Source of the DNA: Streptomyces albus subsp. chlorinus
GTDB taxonomy: Bacteria > Actinomycetota > Actinomycetes > Streptomycetales > Streptomycetaceae
Direction of reading: 5' to 3'
Length of the DNA: 38,945 nucleotides
Assembly: GCF_013302895.1 (NCBI RefSeq)
Contig: NZ_VJOK01000001.1
Coordinates: forward strand, 722,525-761,469
This document shows positions 24,349 to 32,005 of the stretch, in pieces (the stretch's first letter is position 1; every line of letters starts with the position of its first letter). The notes under the pieces were generated by a model. It was given only the letters and a program-made list of their open reading frames with translations. It made no database searches and was not told where the DNA came from. The translations under genes and the position numbers were made by a program.

Positions 24349-24993
24349 ATGGGGACCACGCGGCAGGACGACCGGGCCGGCGGCAGCGAGCAGCGGCGCC
24401 GGGAACTGCTGGAGGCCGCCGAGCGGGTCGTGCTCCGGGAAGGACCCGGCGCCTCCATGAACGCCATCGCCGCCGAGGCCGGCATCACCAAGCCCATCCT
24501 CTACCGGCACTTCGGCGACAAGGGCGGCCTCTACCGCGCCCTGGCCGTCCGTCACACCGACGCGCTGCTGGCCTCACTGCGCGCCGCGCTCGACGCGCCC
24601 CGCGACCGCCGCGAGCGCGTCGAGGAGACCCTGGACACCTATCTGGCCGCCATCGAGGACCACCCGCAGGTCTATCGCTTCCTCATGCACCCTGCCGAGG
24701 ACGCCTCCACCAGCGAACGGGGCTTCGACGTCGGCCAGCACTCGGCGCCACTGCTGCGGCGCCTGGGCGAGGAACTGGCCAAGGTGATCGCCGAACGGCT
24801 CGACCTGGGGCCCGACAGCGAGGAGCTGGCCCGGGTGTGGGGGCACGGCATCGTCGGGATGATGCACGCGGCCGGGGACTGGTGGCTGCGGGAGAAGCCG
24901 TGCGAACGCGCCCGGCTGGTACGTCACCTGGCGGATCTGCTGTGGGGCAGACTGGCCGCCGCCGGCGACCGTGTGGGCGGCCCGGGCTTCTGA
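24349..24993 (+). CDS. TetR-family transcriptional regulator
   Basis: A 214-residue regulator of standard length. The helix-turn-helix is at residues about 16-61: RRELLEAAERVVLREGPGAS, MNAIAAEAGITKPILYRHFG. The remainder is the ligand-binding helical domain, including VYRFLMHPAEDASTSERG. GGGGAG precedes the ATG; an upstream in-frame GTG is less likely. Divergent from the acyl-CoA dehydrogenase, it most likely represses that gene through the TTAC...GTAA elements and may be released by an acyl-CoA, as known for such pairs. It could also act on the etfBA and thioredoxin/acyltransferase promoters, which carry similar sites. Its 3' end is followed directly by the 13-bp palindromic array at 24999-25154. 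Confidence 0.9.
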   Translation: MGTTRQDDRAGGSEQRRRELLEAAERVVLREGPGASMNAIAAEAGITKPILYRHFGDKGGLYRALAVRHTDALLASLRAALDAPRDRRERVEETLDTYLAAIEDHPQVYRFLMHPAEDASTSERGFDVGQHSAPLLRRLGEELAKVIAERLDLGPDSEELARVWGHGIVGMMHAAGDWWLREKPCERARLVRHLADLLWGRLAAAGDRVGGPGF

Positions 24994-24998
24994 TCGCG

Positions 24999-25154
24999 GG
25001 TTCGCAATCCCGGTTCACAATCCGGGTTGGCGAACGGGGTTGGCGATCCCAGTTCGCGAACCAGGTCTCCGAAGCTGGTTCGGAAACCTGGTTCGCCAAG
25101 CTGGTTCGCCAGCCTTGTTCGCGAACCCCGTTTGCGAAACCGGTTTCCGGCCCC
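24999..25154. repeat. Array of twelve 13-bp palindromic units
   Basis: Twelve head-to-tail units of exactly 13 bp fill this stretch without a break. The consensus is GGTTCGCGAACC plus one variable base, and the 12-base part is a perfect palindrome. Positions 2 and 3 (GT) are invariant in all twelve; positions 4, 7, 9 and 12 agree in eleven. Units 5 and 10 keep the exact core GTTCGCGAAC. The period is not a multiple of three and no gene covers it. It begins 6 bp after the TetR stop and ends 38 bp before the deformylase stop, so it fills the gap between convergent genes. Larger hairpins can form, for example CCAGGT/ACCTGG (25061-25091) and GCTGG-TTCG-CCAGC (25100-25113). It may end transcription, or be an array of protein sites; I do not recognise it. 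Confidence 0.9.
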
Positions 25155-25191
25155 CGTCGGCGTCCCGTGCCGACTCCCGCCGGGGCCCGGC

Positions 25192-25749
25192 TCACTCCCC
25201 CGTCGGCAACGGCCGCGACCAGTCCGCCCTGCGGACGGCACGCAGGGCGCGCCAGCGCGCGATCCCGCCGAGCCGGTCGGTGTAGACGCGCCCCTCCAGG
25301 TGGTCGCACTCGTGCTGGAGGCAGCGGGCGAAGAAGCCGGTGCCCTCGATGCGCACCGGCGCCCCGTGGACGTCCTCGCCCACGACGACGGCCACGTCGG
25401 CGCGCGGCGTCGGGGCCTCCAGCCCGGGCAGGGACAGACAGCCCTCGGGTCCGCGCACGGTCGCGCCCTCCGTGTGCACCAGGCGCGGGTTGACCACGTG
25501 GCCCCGGTGCCGGTTGTCCTCGTCGTCCGGGCAGTCGTAGACGAAGATCCGCAGCGGCACCCCGACCTGGCAGGCGGCGAGCCCCACGCCGTGGGCCGCG
25601 TACATCGAGGCGAACAGGTCCTCGACCAGCCCCGCCGTCGGCCGGTCGTCCGCGGTCACGGGACGGCTGGGGGTGTGCAGCACGGGATCGCCGTACGTCC
25701 GCAGGGGGAGTACGGCTCCGGCAGAGCCCGGGATCCGGCCGCGTCGCAT
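25192..25749 (-). CDS. def: Peptide deformylase
   Basis: A 185-residue metalloenzyme that removes the formyl group from the N-terminal Met of new proteins at the ribosome. All three family motifs are present: GVGLAACQVG at 54-63 (motif 1), EGCLS at 102-106 with metal ligand Cys104 (motif 2) and HECDH at 146-150 with two metal His and the catalytic Glu147 (motif 3). The C terminus is short, and Cys at position 2 of HECDHLEG is usual in actinobacterial paralogues. Streptomyces often have more than one def; the location beside murT suggests this is an accessory copy. The ATG at 25749 fixes the normal length. It is divergent from murT. Confidence 0.95.
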   Translation of the reverse strand: MRRGRIPGSAGAVLPLRTYGDPVLHTPSRPVTADDRPTAGLVEDLFASMYAAHGVGLAACQVGVPLRIFVYDCPDDEDNRHRGHVVNPRLVHTEGATVRGPEGCLSLPGLEAPTPRADVAVVVGEDVHGAPVRIEGTGFFARCLQHECDHLEGRVYTDRLGGIARWRALRAVRRADWSRPLPTGE

Positions 25750-25752
25750 GGA

Positions 25753-25799
25753 CGCCACCCTACGCCGGGGGCTTGCCGGGTGATCTTCGCAGGGTGGCG
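25753..25799. promoter_or_regulatory. Long-spaced inverted repeat, def/murT promoter region
   Basis: CGCCACCCTACG (25753-25764) and CGCAGGGTGGCG (25788-25799) are inverted copies with one mismatch, 23 bases apart, in the 118-bp gap between the divergent def and murT genes. A -10-like TAGGCT (25826-25831) and Shine-Dalgarno AAGGAGG serve murT. The repeat is either a hairpin or a paired operator. Confidence 0.45.
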
Positions 25800-25867
25800 C
25801 GGTCGGGAGCCGGCCGGGATCTCGGTAGGCTTCTCCTCTACGCGAGGGGCAAGGAGGTTCAGACACG

Positions 25868-27106
25868 ATGGCAGGCAATGCGGAGCCGCTGTCGGCGCGG
25901 TCGAAGCTGGCCGTCACGGCAGGCAAGGCGGCCGCGGCGGTGTCGCGGGCTGCGGGCCGCGGCAGCGGGTCGGTGATCGGCGGCAAGGTGGCGCTCAAGC
26001 TCGATCCCGACCTGTTGCAGCGGCTGGCCCAGCACCTGGACGTGGTACTGGTGTCCGCCACCAACGGCAAGACGACGACCACCCGGCTGATCGCCGAGGC
26101 GCTGCGTGCCAACGGTGAGGTGGTCTCCAACGCGCTGGGTGCCAACATGCCTGCCGGGATCACCTCGGCGCTGGCCGGCGGCTCGAACGCGCGCTACGGC
26201 GTCATCGAGGTCGACGAGAAGTACCTGGCCGGCGTCGCACGGGACACCACGCCGAAGGCCATAGCGCTGCTGAACCTCTCGCGTGACCAGCTCGACCGCG
26301 CCGCCGAGACCCGGATGCTGGCCGAGCGGTGGCGCGAGGGCCTCTCCGGCCAGAAGGCCGTCATCGTGGCCAACGCGGACGACCCGCTGGTGGTCTGGGC
26401 CGCCTCCTCCTCCCCCAACGTGGTGTGGGTCGCCGCGGGCCAGGAGTGGAAGGACGACGCGTGGTCGTGCCCGGCGTGCGGCGGCGTGATGCAGCGGCCG
26501 GGCGACGACTGGTTCTGCGCCGAGTGCGGCTTCCGCCGCCCCACGCCGACCTGGGCCCTCTCCGGCGACCACGTGCTGGACCCGCACGGATCCGCCTGGC
26601 CCATCCACCTCCAGCTCCCCGGCCGCGCCAACAGGGCCAACGCCGCCACCTCCGCCGCCGTGGCCGCCGCGTTCGGGGTGCCGCCGCAGGTCGCGCTGGA
26701 GCGGATGTACGCGGTCAAGGCGGTCGCGGGCCGCTACGACGTGGTGCAGTACCAGGGCCGGGACATGCGCCTGCTGCTGGCGAAGAACCCCGCCGGCTGG
26801 CTGGAGACCTTCTCGCTGATCGACCCGCCGCCCACGCCGGTGATCCTGTCGGTGAACGCGCGCAGCGCGGACGGCACCGACACCTCGTGGCTGTGGGACG
26901 TGGACTACGGGCGGCTGGCCGGGCACCCGATCTGTGTGATCGGCGACCGGAAGCTGGACCTGGCGGTGCGGCTGGAGGTCGCGGGCGTGCAGTTCCAGGT
27001 GTGCGAGAACCCGGCGGACGCGGTGCGCAGGTGCCCGCCCGGCCGGATCGAGACCATCGCGAACTACACCGCCTTCCAGGACCTGCGCCGCGCCGTCGGC
27101 AACTGA
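25868..27106 (+). CDS. murT: Lipid II isoglutaminyl synthase subunit MurT
   Basis: A 412-residue Mur-ligase-like protein. ATNGKTTTTRL (about 64-74) is the ATP-binding loop; NADDPLV is part of the Mur central domain. An inserted four-cysteine zinc ribbon, Cys201-Cys204 and Cys217-Cys220 (CPAC, CAEC), is typical of MurT. The C-terminal domain (DUF1727) ends the protein. With GatD it amidates the alpha-carboxyl of D-Glu in the lipid II stem peptide, using ATP and glutamine, at the inner face of the membrane. AAGGAGG precedes the ATG. GatD follows after 95 bp, with a structured RNA between them (27121-27173). Confidence 0.96.
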   Translation: MAGNAEPLSARSKLAVTAGKAAAAVSRAAGRGSGSVIGGKVALKLDPDLLQRLAQHLDVVLVSATNGKTTTTRLIAEALRANGEVVSNALGANMPAGITSALAGGSNARYGVIEVDEKYLAGVARDTTPKAIALLNLSRDQLDRAAETRMLAERWREGLSGQKAVIVANADDPLVVWAASSSPNVVWVAAGQEWKDDAWSCPACGGVMQRPGDDWFCAECGFRRPTPTWALSGDHVLDPHGSAWPIHLQLPGRANRANAATSAAVAAAFGVPPQVALERMYAVKAVAGRYDVVQYQGRDMRLLLAKNPAGWLETFSLIDPPPTPVILSVNARSADGTDTSWLWDVDYGRLAGHPICVIGDRKLDLAVRLEVAGVQFQVCENPADAVRRCPPGRIETIANYTAFQDLRRAVGN

Positions 27107-27120
27107 TCACCCGTACCCTG

Positions 27121-27173
27121 AGGGGACGGGCCGTCGAGCCAGGCGACGCGGAGGCGTCGAGAGTTCGTCCCCT
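27121..27173 (+). promoter_or_regulatory. Structured murT-gatD intercistronic RNA
   Basis: AGGGGACG (27121-27128) pairs with CGTCCCCT (27166-27173), enclosing the perfect hairpin CGACGC-GGAG-GCGTCG (27144-27159). The element CGTCGAG occurs twice (27132-27138, 27155-27161), and both copies can pair with the same CGACG, so alternative folds exist. This sits between the stop of murT and the Shine-Dalgarno of gatD and could set their expression ratio by processing, pausing or partial termination. Confidence 0.45.
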
Positions 27174-27201
27174 TACCATCCGCGCAAGGAGAACTGGCGG
27201 C

Positions 27202-27930
27202 ATGAGTGACACGAGTCTGCGTCTGGTCTGGGTCTACCCCGACCTGCTGAGCACCTACGGCGACCAGGGCAACGCGCTCGTGGTGGAGAGGCGGGCGCGG
27301 CAGCGCGGGCTGGACGTCCAGCGGCTGGACGTCCGCTCGGACCAGCCGATCCCGACGTCCGGCGACATCTACCTGATCGGCGGCGGCGAGGACCGGCCGC
27401 AGCGGCTGGCGGCCGAGCGGCTGCTGCGCGACGGCGGTCTGACCCGCGCGGTCGACAACGGCGCGATCGTCTTCGCCGTCTGCGCCGGCTACCAGATCAT
27501 GGGCCACGAGTTCGTCAACGACCTGGGCGAGCGGTCCGCCGGCCTCGGCCTGCTGGACGTGGTCAGCAGCCGGGGCCAGGCCGAGCGGTGCGTGGGCGAC
27601 GTGCTGGGGGACTCCGACGAGGCGCTGGGGCTGCCCCCGCTCACCGGCTTCGAGAACCACCAGGGCATCACGCACCTCGGTCCCGGGGTGCGCCCGCTGG
27701 CCCGGGTGCGGCTCGGCCACGGCAACGGGACCGGCGACGGCACCGAGGGCGCCTGGCGGGACACGGTCTTCGGCACCTACCTGCACGGTCCGGTGCTGGC
27801 CCGCAACCCGCAGATCGCGGACATGCTGATCAAGCTGTCGCTGGACGTCAACGCGCTGACGCCGGTCGACGACACCTGGTACGAGGCGCTGCGGCAGGAG
27901 CGCATCGCGGCCGCGACCCAGCCGGCCTGA
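27202..27930 (+). CDS. gatD: Lipid II isoglutaminyl synthase, glutaminase subunit GatD
   Basis: A 242-residue class I (CobB/CobQ-like) glutamine amidotransferase. The nucleophile is Cys94 in IVFAVCAGYQIMG, and His195 in TYLHGPVLARNP completes the dyad; the N-terminal YLIGGGEDRPQR block is also conserved. It releases ammonia from glutamine and passes it to MurT for amidation of the D-Glu residue of lipid II. It needs MurT to act. AAGGAGAACTGGCGGC precedes the ATG. Expression is with murT, and the transcript ends at the strong hairpin at 27961-28006. The length and active-site spacing match the family. Confidence 0.96.
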   Translation: MSDTSLRLVWVYPDLLSTYGDQGNALVVERRARQRGLDVQRLDVRSDQPIPTSGDIYLIGGGEDRPQRLAAERLLRDGGLTRAVDNGAIVFAVCAGYQIMGHEFVNDLGERSAGLGLLDVVSSRGQAERCVGDVLGDSDEALGLPPLTGFENHQGITHLGPGVRPLARVRLGHGNGTGDGTEGAWRDTVFGTYLHGPVLARNPQIADMLIKLSLDVNALTPVDDTWYEALRQERIAAATQPA

Positions 27931-27960
27931 CCCGGCGGACGCGGAGAGTACACGGACACC

Positions 27961-28006
27961 ACCGCCCGTGGCGGGCGCCCCCGTGGAGGCGCCCGCCACG
28001 GGCGGT
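27961..28006 (+). terminator. Strong terminator after gatD
   Basis: A perfect 19-bp stem (left arm ACCGCCCGTGGCGGGCGCC, loop of 8 bases) starts 30 bases after the gatD stop. It lies before the promoter of the CtaG-like gene, so it separates the two units. Confidence 0.85.
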
Positions 28007-28050
28007 TCTAGTCTGGTGCGGGCGTATCGGTCGGTTGCGGGAGAGTTCGG

Positions 28051-29010
28051 ATGGATCACGGCGGACACGGCATGACGATGGATCTGCCGCCGTTCACGGT
28101 CGCGCGGGGCCTGGAGTTCACGGGCGAACCGTTCTTCCTGGTGGGGTGCCTGCTGGCGCTGGCCCTCTACGGCTGGGGCGTGGTGCGCCTGCGGCGGCGG
28201 GGCGACGCGTGGCCAGTGTCCCGCGTCGTCGGGTTCACGGCGGGCGTGCTGACCGTGGCTCTGGTGATGTGCACGGCGCTCAACGAGTACGGCATGGTGC
28301 TCTTCAGCGTGCACATGGTGCAGCACATGGTGATCAGCATGCTCTCGCCGATCCTGCTCCTGCTGGGCGCCCCGGTGACGCTGGCGCTGCGGGCGCTGCC
28401 CTCGGCCAACCGCAGCCAGGGCGCGCGCAAGGGGCCGCGGGAACTGCTGGTCGCCCTGCTGCACAGCCGCTACATGCGGGTGATCACGCACCCGGCGTTC
28501 ACCATCCCGCTGTTCATCGCGAGCCTGTACGCGCTGTACTTCACCCCGCTGTTCGACTTCCTGATGGGCTCCAAGGCGGGGCACATCGCGATGATGGTGC
28601 ACTTCCTCGCGGTGGGACTCGTCTTCTTCTGGCCCATCATGGGCGTGGACCCTGGCCCGCACCGCCCCGGTTACGTGATGCGGATGCTGGAGCTGTTCGC
28701 GGGGATGCCCTTCCACGCCTTCTTCGGGATCGCGCTGATGATGGCGTCGGAACCGATGGTGGACACCTACGCCGACCCGCCCGCGTCCCTGGGCGTCGGT
28801 GCCCTGTCCGACCAGTCCGCGGCGGGCGGCATCGCCTGGGCGTTCAGTGAGATCCCGTCGGTGATCGTGCTGGTGGCGCTGGTCTTCCAGTGGTACGTCA
28901 GCGAGCAGCGCCAGGCCCGTCGCCAGGACCGCCGTGCGGACCGGGACGGGGACAAGGAACTGGCGGCGTACAACGCGTATCTGGCCTCCCTCCGCACCGG
29001 CGAGCGCTGA
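28051..29010 (+). CDS. CtaG/Cox11-type cytochrome c oxidase assembly family membrane protein
   Basis: A 319-residue integral membrane protein with about seven transmembrane segments, matching the caa3_CtaG family. A His-rich N terminus (MDHGGHGM) precedes the first helix. SVHMVQHMVISMLSPILLLL in helix three contains the conserved HxxxH-type histidines, and GMPFHAFFGIAL is another conserved block. The tail after the last helix is charged (VSEQRQARRQDRRADRDGDK). Bacillus CtaG is needed for caa3 oxidase formation, and actinobacterial homologues sit in copper-handling proteins, so a role in copper delivery to the oxidase is likely but not proven. GGGAGAG precedes the ATG. The hairpin at 29016-29052 follows. 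Confidence 0.9.
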   Translation: MDHGGHGMTMDLPPFTVARGLEFTGEPFFLVGCLLALALYGWGVVRLRRRGDAWPVSRVVGFTAGVLTVALVMCTALNEYGMVLFSVHMVQHMVISMLSPILLLLGAPVTLALRALPSANRSQGARKGPRELLVALLHSRYMRVITHPAFTIPLFIASLYALYFTPLFDFLMGSKAGHIAMMVHFLAVGLVFFWPIMGVDPGPHRPGYVMRMLELFAGMPFHAFFGIALMMASEPMVDTYADPPASLGVGALSDQSAAGGIAWAFSEIPSVIVLVALVFQWYVSEQRQARRQDRRADRDGDKELAAYNAYLASLRTGER

Positions 29011-29015
29011 GTCCG

Positions 29016-29052
29016 CCCGCCTTCCCCCCTTGCGAGGGCGCGGGAAGGCGGG
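29016..29052 (+). terminator. Terminator after the CtaG-like gene
   Basis: CCCGCCTTCCC (29016-29026) and GGGAAGGCGGG (29042-29052) form a perfect 11-bp stem with a 15-base loop starting 6 bases after the stop. Confidence 0.7.
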
Positions 29053-29176
29053 AGGGCGGGCGCGTCAGGGTGCGCGGTGGCGCACCGGGCCGCGGGCAGG
29101 CGACCATGGGACCTGGCCGCGGCCTTCGCGCGTGCGCGACCGGCACGCCCGGGGCCGCCGGGAGGAGGACGGTTCT

Positions 29177-29353
29177 GTGATGGCTGGACTGACACGCATA
29201 CCGGCGTCCGCGAAGGCGATGACCGTCTGCACGGTCGTGGGCCTGGTGGTGGTCACGGCGTACTCCGTGGCGCTGGGCAGCAGCGGATGGCTGTGGTTCT
29301 GCTGGGTCGTGCTGGGGCTGGTCACGCTGGGGGTGTTCGCCACTCGCAACTGA
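29177..29353 (+). CDS. Small two-helix membrane protein
   Basis: A 58-residue protein (57 from the ATG at 29180) with two hydrophobic stretches: AMTVCTVVGLVVVTAYSVAL and GWLWFCWVVLGLVTLGVFA. It starts with GTG at 29177 by spacing: GGAGGAGG ends eight bases before it, while the ATG is three bases further. No known domain is recognised. It lies downstream of the CtaG-like gene, with a hairpin between, and may be a small partner of a membrane complex; the function is unknown. Coding character is supported by the strong Shine-Dalgarno, the hydrophobic profile and the hairpin that follows at 29420-29462. Confidence 0.7.
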   Translation: MMAGLTRIPASAKAMTVCTVVGLVVVTAYSVALGSSGWLWFCWVVLGLVTLGVFATRN

Positions 29354-29419
29354 GCGGCGCACGTCGTGTCCGCGGCGCGCACGGACGATCGGGAGCGGCG
29401 AGACAGCGACGAGACCGGG

Positions 29420-29462
29420 CCGGGCCCCGGCGCCCTCCTCCGGGAGAGGCGCCGGGGCCCGG
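29420..29462. terminator. Bidirectional terminator
   Basis: A perfect 15-bp stem (CCGGGCCCCGGCGCC and its complement, 13-base loop) between the convergent small membrane protein and DJ-1/PfpI genes. Confidence 0.8.
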
Positions 29463-29503
29463 CTGTGCGAGGGAGTACCGGCGTGAGCGGGGGGCCGGAC
29501 CGG

Positions 29504-30043
29504 TCAGCCGCCGGCGCCGAACTCCGTCAGGAACGCCTTGTCGAAGGCCTCCAGATCGTCCGGCTTCCGGCTGGTGATCAGCTTGTTGGCGCCGCCGTCG
29601 CAGACCTTGACCTGCGCGTCGACCCAGGTGCCGCCCGCGTTGCGGATGTCGGTACGCAGGCTGGGGTACGAGGTGAGGGTCCGGCCCCGCACCACGTCGG
29701 CCTCGACCAGGGTCCAGGGCGCGTGGCAGATCGCGGCGACCGGCAGGCCCGCGTCGAAGAAGCCCTTCACGAACGCGACGGCCTTCTCGTCGGTGCGCAG
29801 GAAGTCGGGGTTGGCCACCCCGCCGGGCAGGACCAGTCCGTCGAAGTCGGACGGCTCGGCCTGGGATACGAGTTGGTCCACGGGGAAGGTGTCGGCCCTG
29901 TCCAGATGGTTGAACGCCTGGATCCTCTCCCCGCCGGTGGACAGCAGGACGGGCGTGCCGCCCGCGCTCTTCACGGCGTCCCACGGGTCGGTCAGCTCGA
30001 TCTGTTCGGCGCCCTCGGGCGCGACGAGAAAGGCAACACGCAC
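29504..30043 (-). CDS. DJ-1/PfpI-family protein
   Basis: A 179-residue protein of the DJ-1/PfpI superfamily (class I glutamine-amidotransferase-like fold). The nucleophile elbow AAICHAPWTL puts Cys106 next to His107. The conserved acidic partner is in the first segment (PEGAEQIELTDP). Members are intracellular proteases, deglycases of methylglyoxal-damaged proteins or chaperones; which one cannot be told. LVLPGGVANPDFLRTDE is the family block before the nucleophile. It starts with GTG at 30043, with GAGG upstream. It is on the minus strand with the ABC exporter genes upstream (160 bp), probably as a separate unit. Confidence 0.93.
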   Translation of the reverse strand: MRVAFLVAPEGAEQIELTDPWDAVKSAGGTPVLLSTGGERIQAFNHLDRADTFPVDQLVSQAEPSDFDGLVLPGGVANPDFLRTDEKAVAFVKGFFDAGLPVAAICHAPWTLVEADVVRGRTLTSYPSLRTDIRNAGGTWVDAQVKVCDGGANKLITSRKPDDLEAFDKAFLTEFGAGG

Positions 30044-30203
30044 GTGGCCTCACGTCCTTTCCGTCATCTCGGGTGCGCCCGACGGGTCCCCGCTGTGCGA
30101 TCGCCCATGCGTGCCGGCAACGCCGGGTCCGCGTGCCGGAAGCACCGGATCCGCGAACGGACGGGCGTCCGGCAGCCGGGCTCCCAGTCCGGCCGCCGCG
30201 CTC

Positions 30204-31034
30204 TCAGGAGCGGGCCCTGCCGCCCCCACCGCCCGTCCGCCCGAAGAGCCGTACTGCCCCGGCCAGGCACAGCGCGGCGAAGGCGGCGGTGACGGCGGCA
30301 CCCGCCGCGACCGTGCCGGTGGTCAGCTCGCCGTGGAAGACCTCACGCACGGCATCGACGGTGTAGCGGAACGGGACGGCGCGGGAGAGGCCCTCCAGCC
30401 ATCCGGGGGCGAGACTCATCGGGAGCAGCAGACCGGAGAGGAGCATCAGGGGCATCACAGCGGTGTTGGCGATGGCGGCGAACTCGGGCGGGGTCCTGAT
30501 GCGCATGGCCAGGCCGTGGGAGAGGACGGCGAGCGCGCCCGCCAGCAGGGCGACGAGGAGCAGCCCGGCCACGACGCCCCAGAGCGGGGCACGCAGTCCG
30601 AGGGCGAGGCCGAGCAGGACGAGCAGCACGGCCTGCGTAAGGAGTTGCACGACATCGCGCAGCGCCCTGCCCAGCAGCAGGGCCGACGGGCTGACCGGGG
30701 TGACCCGCATCCGGTCGACGACGCCCGCGTTCCGCTCCATCAGCAGGCCGAGACCGACGTAGGAGCCGCCCAGCAGCGCGAGCTGGACGAGCACGCCGGG
30801 GACGAACGTCTGCCAGGAGGAGCCCTCCACGCCCAGGTCGAGGCGGGTCAGCAGCGGCCCGAACAGGGCGAGGAAGAGCAGGGGCTGGAGCATGCCGAAG
30901 AACAGGTTCGTCTTCGAGCGCAGCGTGGCGCGCAGACAGCGGCCGAAGATCAGGCGGGTGTCGGCCCAGAGGTGTCCGCGCGGTCCGAGGGGCGCGGCGG
31001 CGGTGGGTGACGTGGTCTCGGTGCGGGAGGTCAT
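30204..31034 (-). CDS. ABC-2-type exporter permease (DrrB-like)
   Basis: A 276-residue membrane protein with about six hydrophobic segments, of the ABC-2 permease type. It opens with a cytoplasmic N terminus, then TNLFFGMLQPLLFLALFGPL and, in the middle, RMRVTPVSPSALLLGRALRD, a conserved cytoplasmic loop that contacts the ATPase. Later helices include LLTQAVLLVLLGLALGLRAP and VMPLMLLSGLLLPMSLAPGW. With the ATPase encoded upstream (97 bp away) it would export a hydrophobic drug or lipid. GGAAGAG precedes the ATG. Control is probably by the divergent TetR protein at 32006. Confidence 0.93.
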   Translation of the reverse strand: MTSRTETTSPTAAAPLGPRGHLWADTRLIFGRCLRATLRSKTNLFFGMLQPLLFLALFGPLLTRLDLGVEGSSWQTFVPGVLVQLALLGGSYVGLGLLMERNAGVVDRMRVTPVSPSALLLGRALRDVVQLLTQAVLLVLLGLALGLRAPLWGVVAGLLLVALLAGALAVLSHGLAMRIRTPPEFAAIANTAVMPLMLLSGLLLPMSLAPGWLEGLSRAVPFRYTVDAVREVFHGELTTGTVAAGAAVTAAFAALCLAGAVRLFGRTGGGGGRARS

Positions 31035-31131
31035 GGCTCTTCCGTAGGGGTGTCGGGACCGGAGGGTGTCGGTGAGGACGCGGCCGGGGCAGCGGGGTAT
31101 CGGGAGGGACGCGGCGGGGGCCGGTGGCCGG

Positions 31132-31932
31132 TCAGACGGCGACGGGTTCGTGGCTGGGGCCGCGTCCGGTCAGGGCGAGGAACGCGTCCTGGAGCGAGGC
31201 GCCGGGCCGCCGGCCGTGGTCGCGCTTGAGCGCCTCCGGGGTGCCCTGGGCCACGACGCGGCCCCCGTCCACGATGACGACGCGGTCGGCGAGGGCGTCG
31301 GCCTCGTCCAGGTAGTGGGTGGTCAGGAAGACGGTGGTGCCCTGTTCGCGGCGGACGCGGCGGACCAGGTCCCACAGTTCGGCGCGGCTGCCCGGGTCGA
31401 GCCCGGTGGTGGGCTCGTCGAGGAACAGCACCTGGGGGTGGTTGACCAGGCCGAGGGCGATCTCGACCCGGCGGCGCTGCCCTCCGGACAGGGCCGCGGT
31501 GGGCCGGTCCATGAGACCGTCCAGGCCGAGGTCGGCGGCCAGTTCGTCGGCCCGGCGGCGGGCCTGGTCCTTGGGCATGCGGTGCAGCCGGCCCTGGGTG
31601 ACCAGTTCCTCGCGGACACCGCAGGCCGGGTCGAGGCCGCCCGCCTGGGCGACGTAGCCGATGCGGGAGCGGACGGCCGACGGCTCGGCACGCAGGTCGT
31701 GGCCGGCGATGCGGGCGGTGCCGCCGGTGGGGCGCAGCAGGGTGGTGAGCATGCGCAGCGTGGTGGTCTTCCCCGCGCCGTTGGGCCCGAGGAAGCCGAG
31801 GATCTCGCCGCGCGGCACGCTCAGGTCGATGCCGCGCACGGCGTGCACCGGGCCGGACTTGAGGGTGTAGGTGAGGCTGAGCGAGCGGATGTCGAGGGCG
31901 GGTTCGGACGGGCTGGGGGGTCGGGATGTCAT
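31132..31932 (-). CDS. ABC exporter ATP-binding protein (DrrA-like)
   Basis: A 266-residue ABC ATPase. Walker A is GPNGAGKTTT at 49-58; the signature is LSGGQRRRVEIALG; Walker B is VLFLDEPTTGLDPGSRAEL; the H-loop is FLTTHYLDEADALADRV. The final segment (GTPEALKRDHGRRPGASLQD, AFLALTGRGPS) is the DrrA-type C-terminal extension. It energises the permease at 30204, exporting a drug-like molecule. No strong Shine-Dalgarno precedes the ATG (CATCGGCGCC). The gene is divergent from the TetR regulator, with a dyad at 31956-31987 in the 73-bp gap, so repression by that regulator is likely. Confidence 0.95.
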   Translation of the reverse strand: MTSRPPSPSEPALDIRSLSLTYTLKSGPVHAVRGIDLSVPRGEILGFLGPNGAGKTTTLRMLTTLLRPTGGTARIAGHDLRAEPSAVRSRIGYVAQAGGLDPACGVREELVTQGRLHRMPKDQARRRADELAADLGLDGLMDRPTAALSGGQRRRVEIALGLVNHPQVLFLDEPTTGLDPGSRAELWDLVRRVRREQGTTVFLTTHYLDEADALADRVVIVDGGRVVAQGTPEALKRDHGRRPGASLQDAFLALTGRGPSHEPVAV

Positions 31933-31955
31933 GGCGCCGATGGAAGCACAACGGA

Positions 31956-31987
31956 CTGAAAAATTGCAATGCGATTCATTTTTGCAG
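31956..31987. promoter_or_regulatory. AT-rich dyad, ABC exporter / tetR operator
   Basis: This 32-base imperfect dyad in the 73-bp divergent gap begins CTG and ends CAG, with A/T runs and TG/CA steps symmetrically placed (11 of 16 symmetric pairs agree). It is the only AT-rich stretch nearby. A TAGACT hexamer (31993-31998) lies seven bases before the TetR ATG and would give a leaderless transcript. Confidence 0.5.
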
Positions 31988-32005
31988 CCGGGTTAGACTT
32001 CTCGT

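Noticed and set aside
24999..25154. LexA/SOS-box or CRISPR reading of the 13-bp array
   Set aside because: Across unit borders CGAAC and GTTCG are separated by 3 bases, whereas the actinobacterial SOS box needs CGAAC-N4-GTTCG. There are no unique spacers as in CRISPR arrays.
24999..25154. parS sites
   Set aside because: Streptomyces parS is GTTTCACGTGAAAC; the unit core differs (TTCGCGAA).
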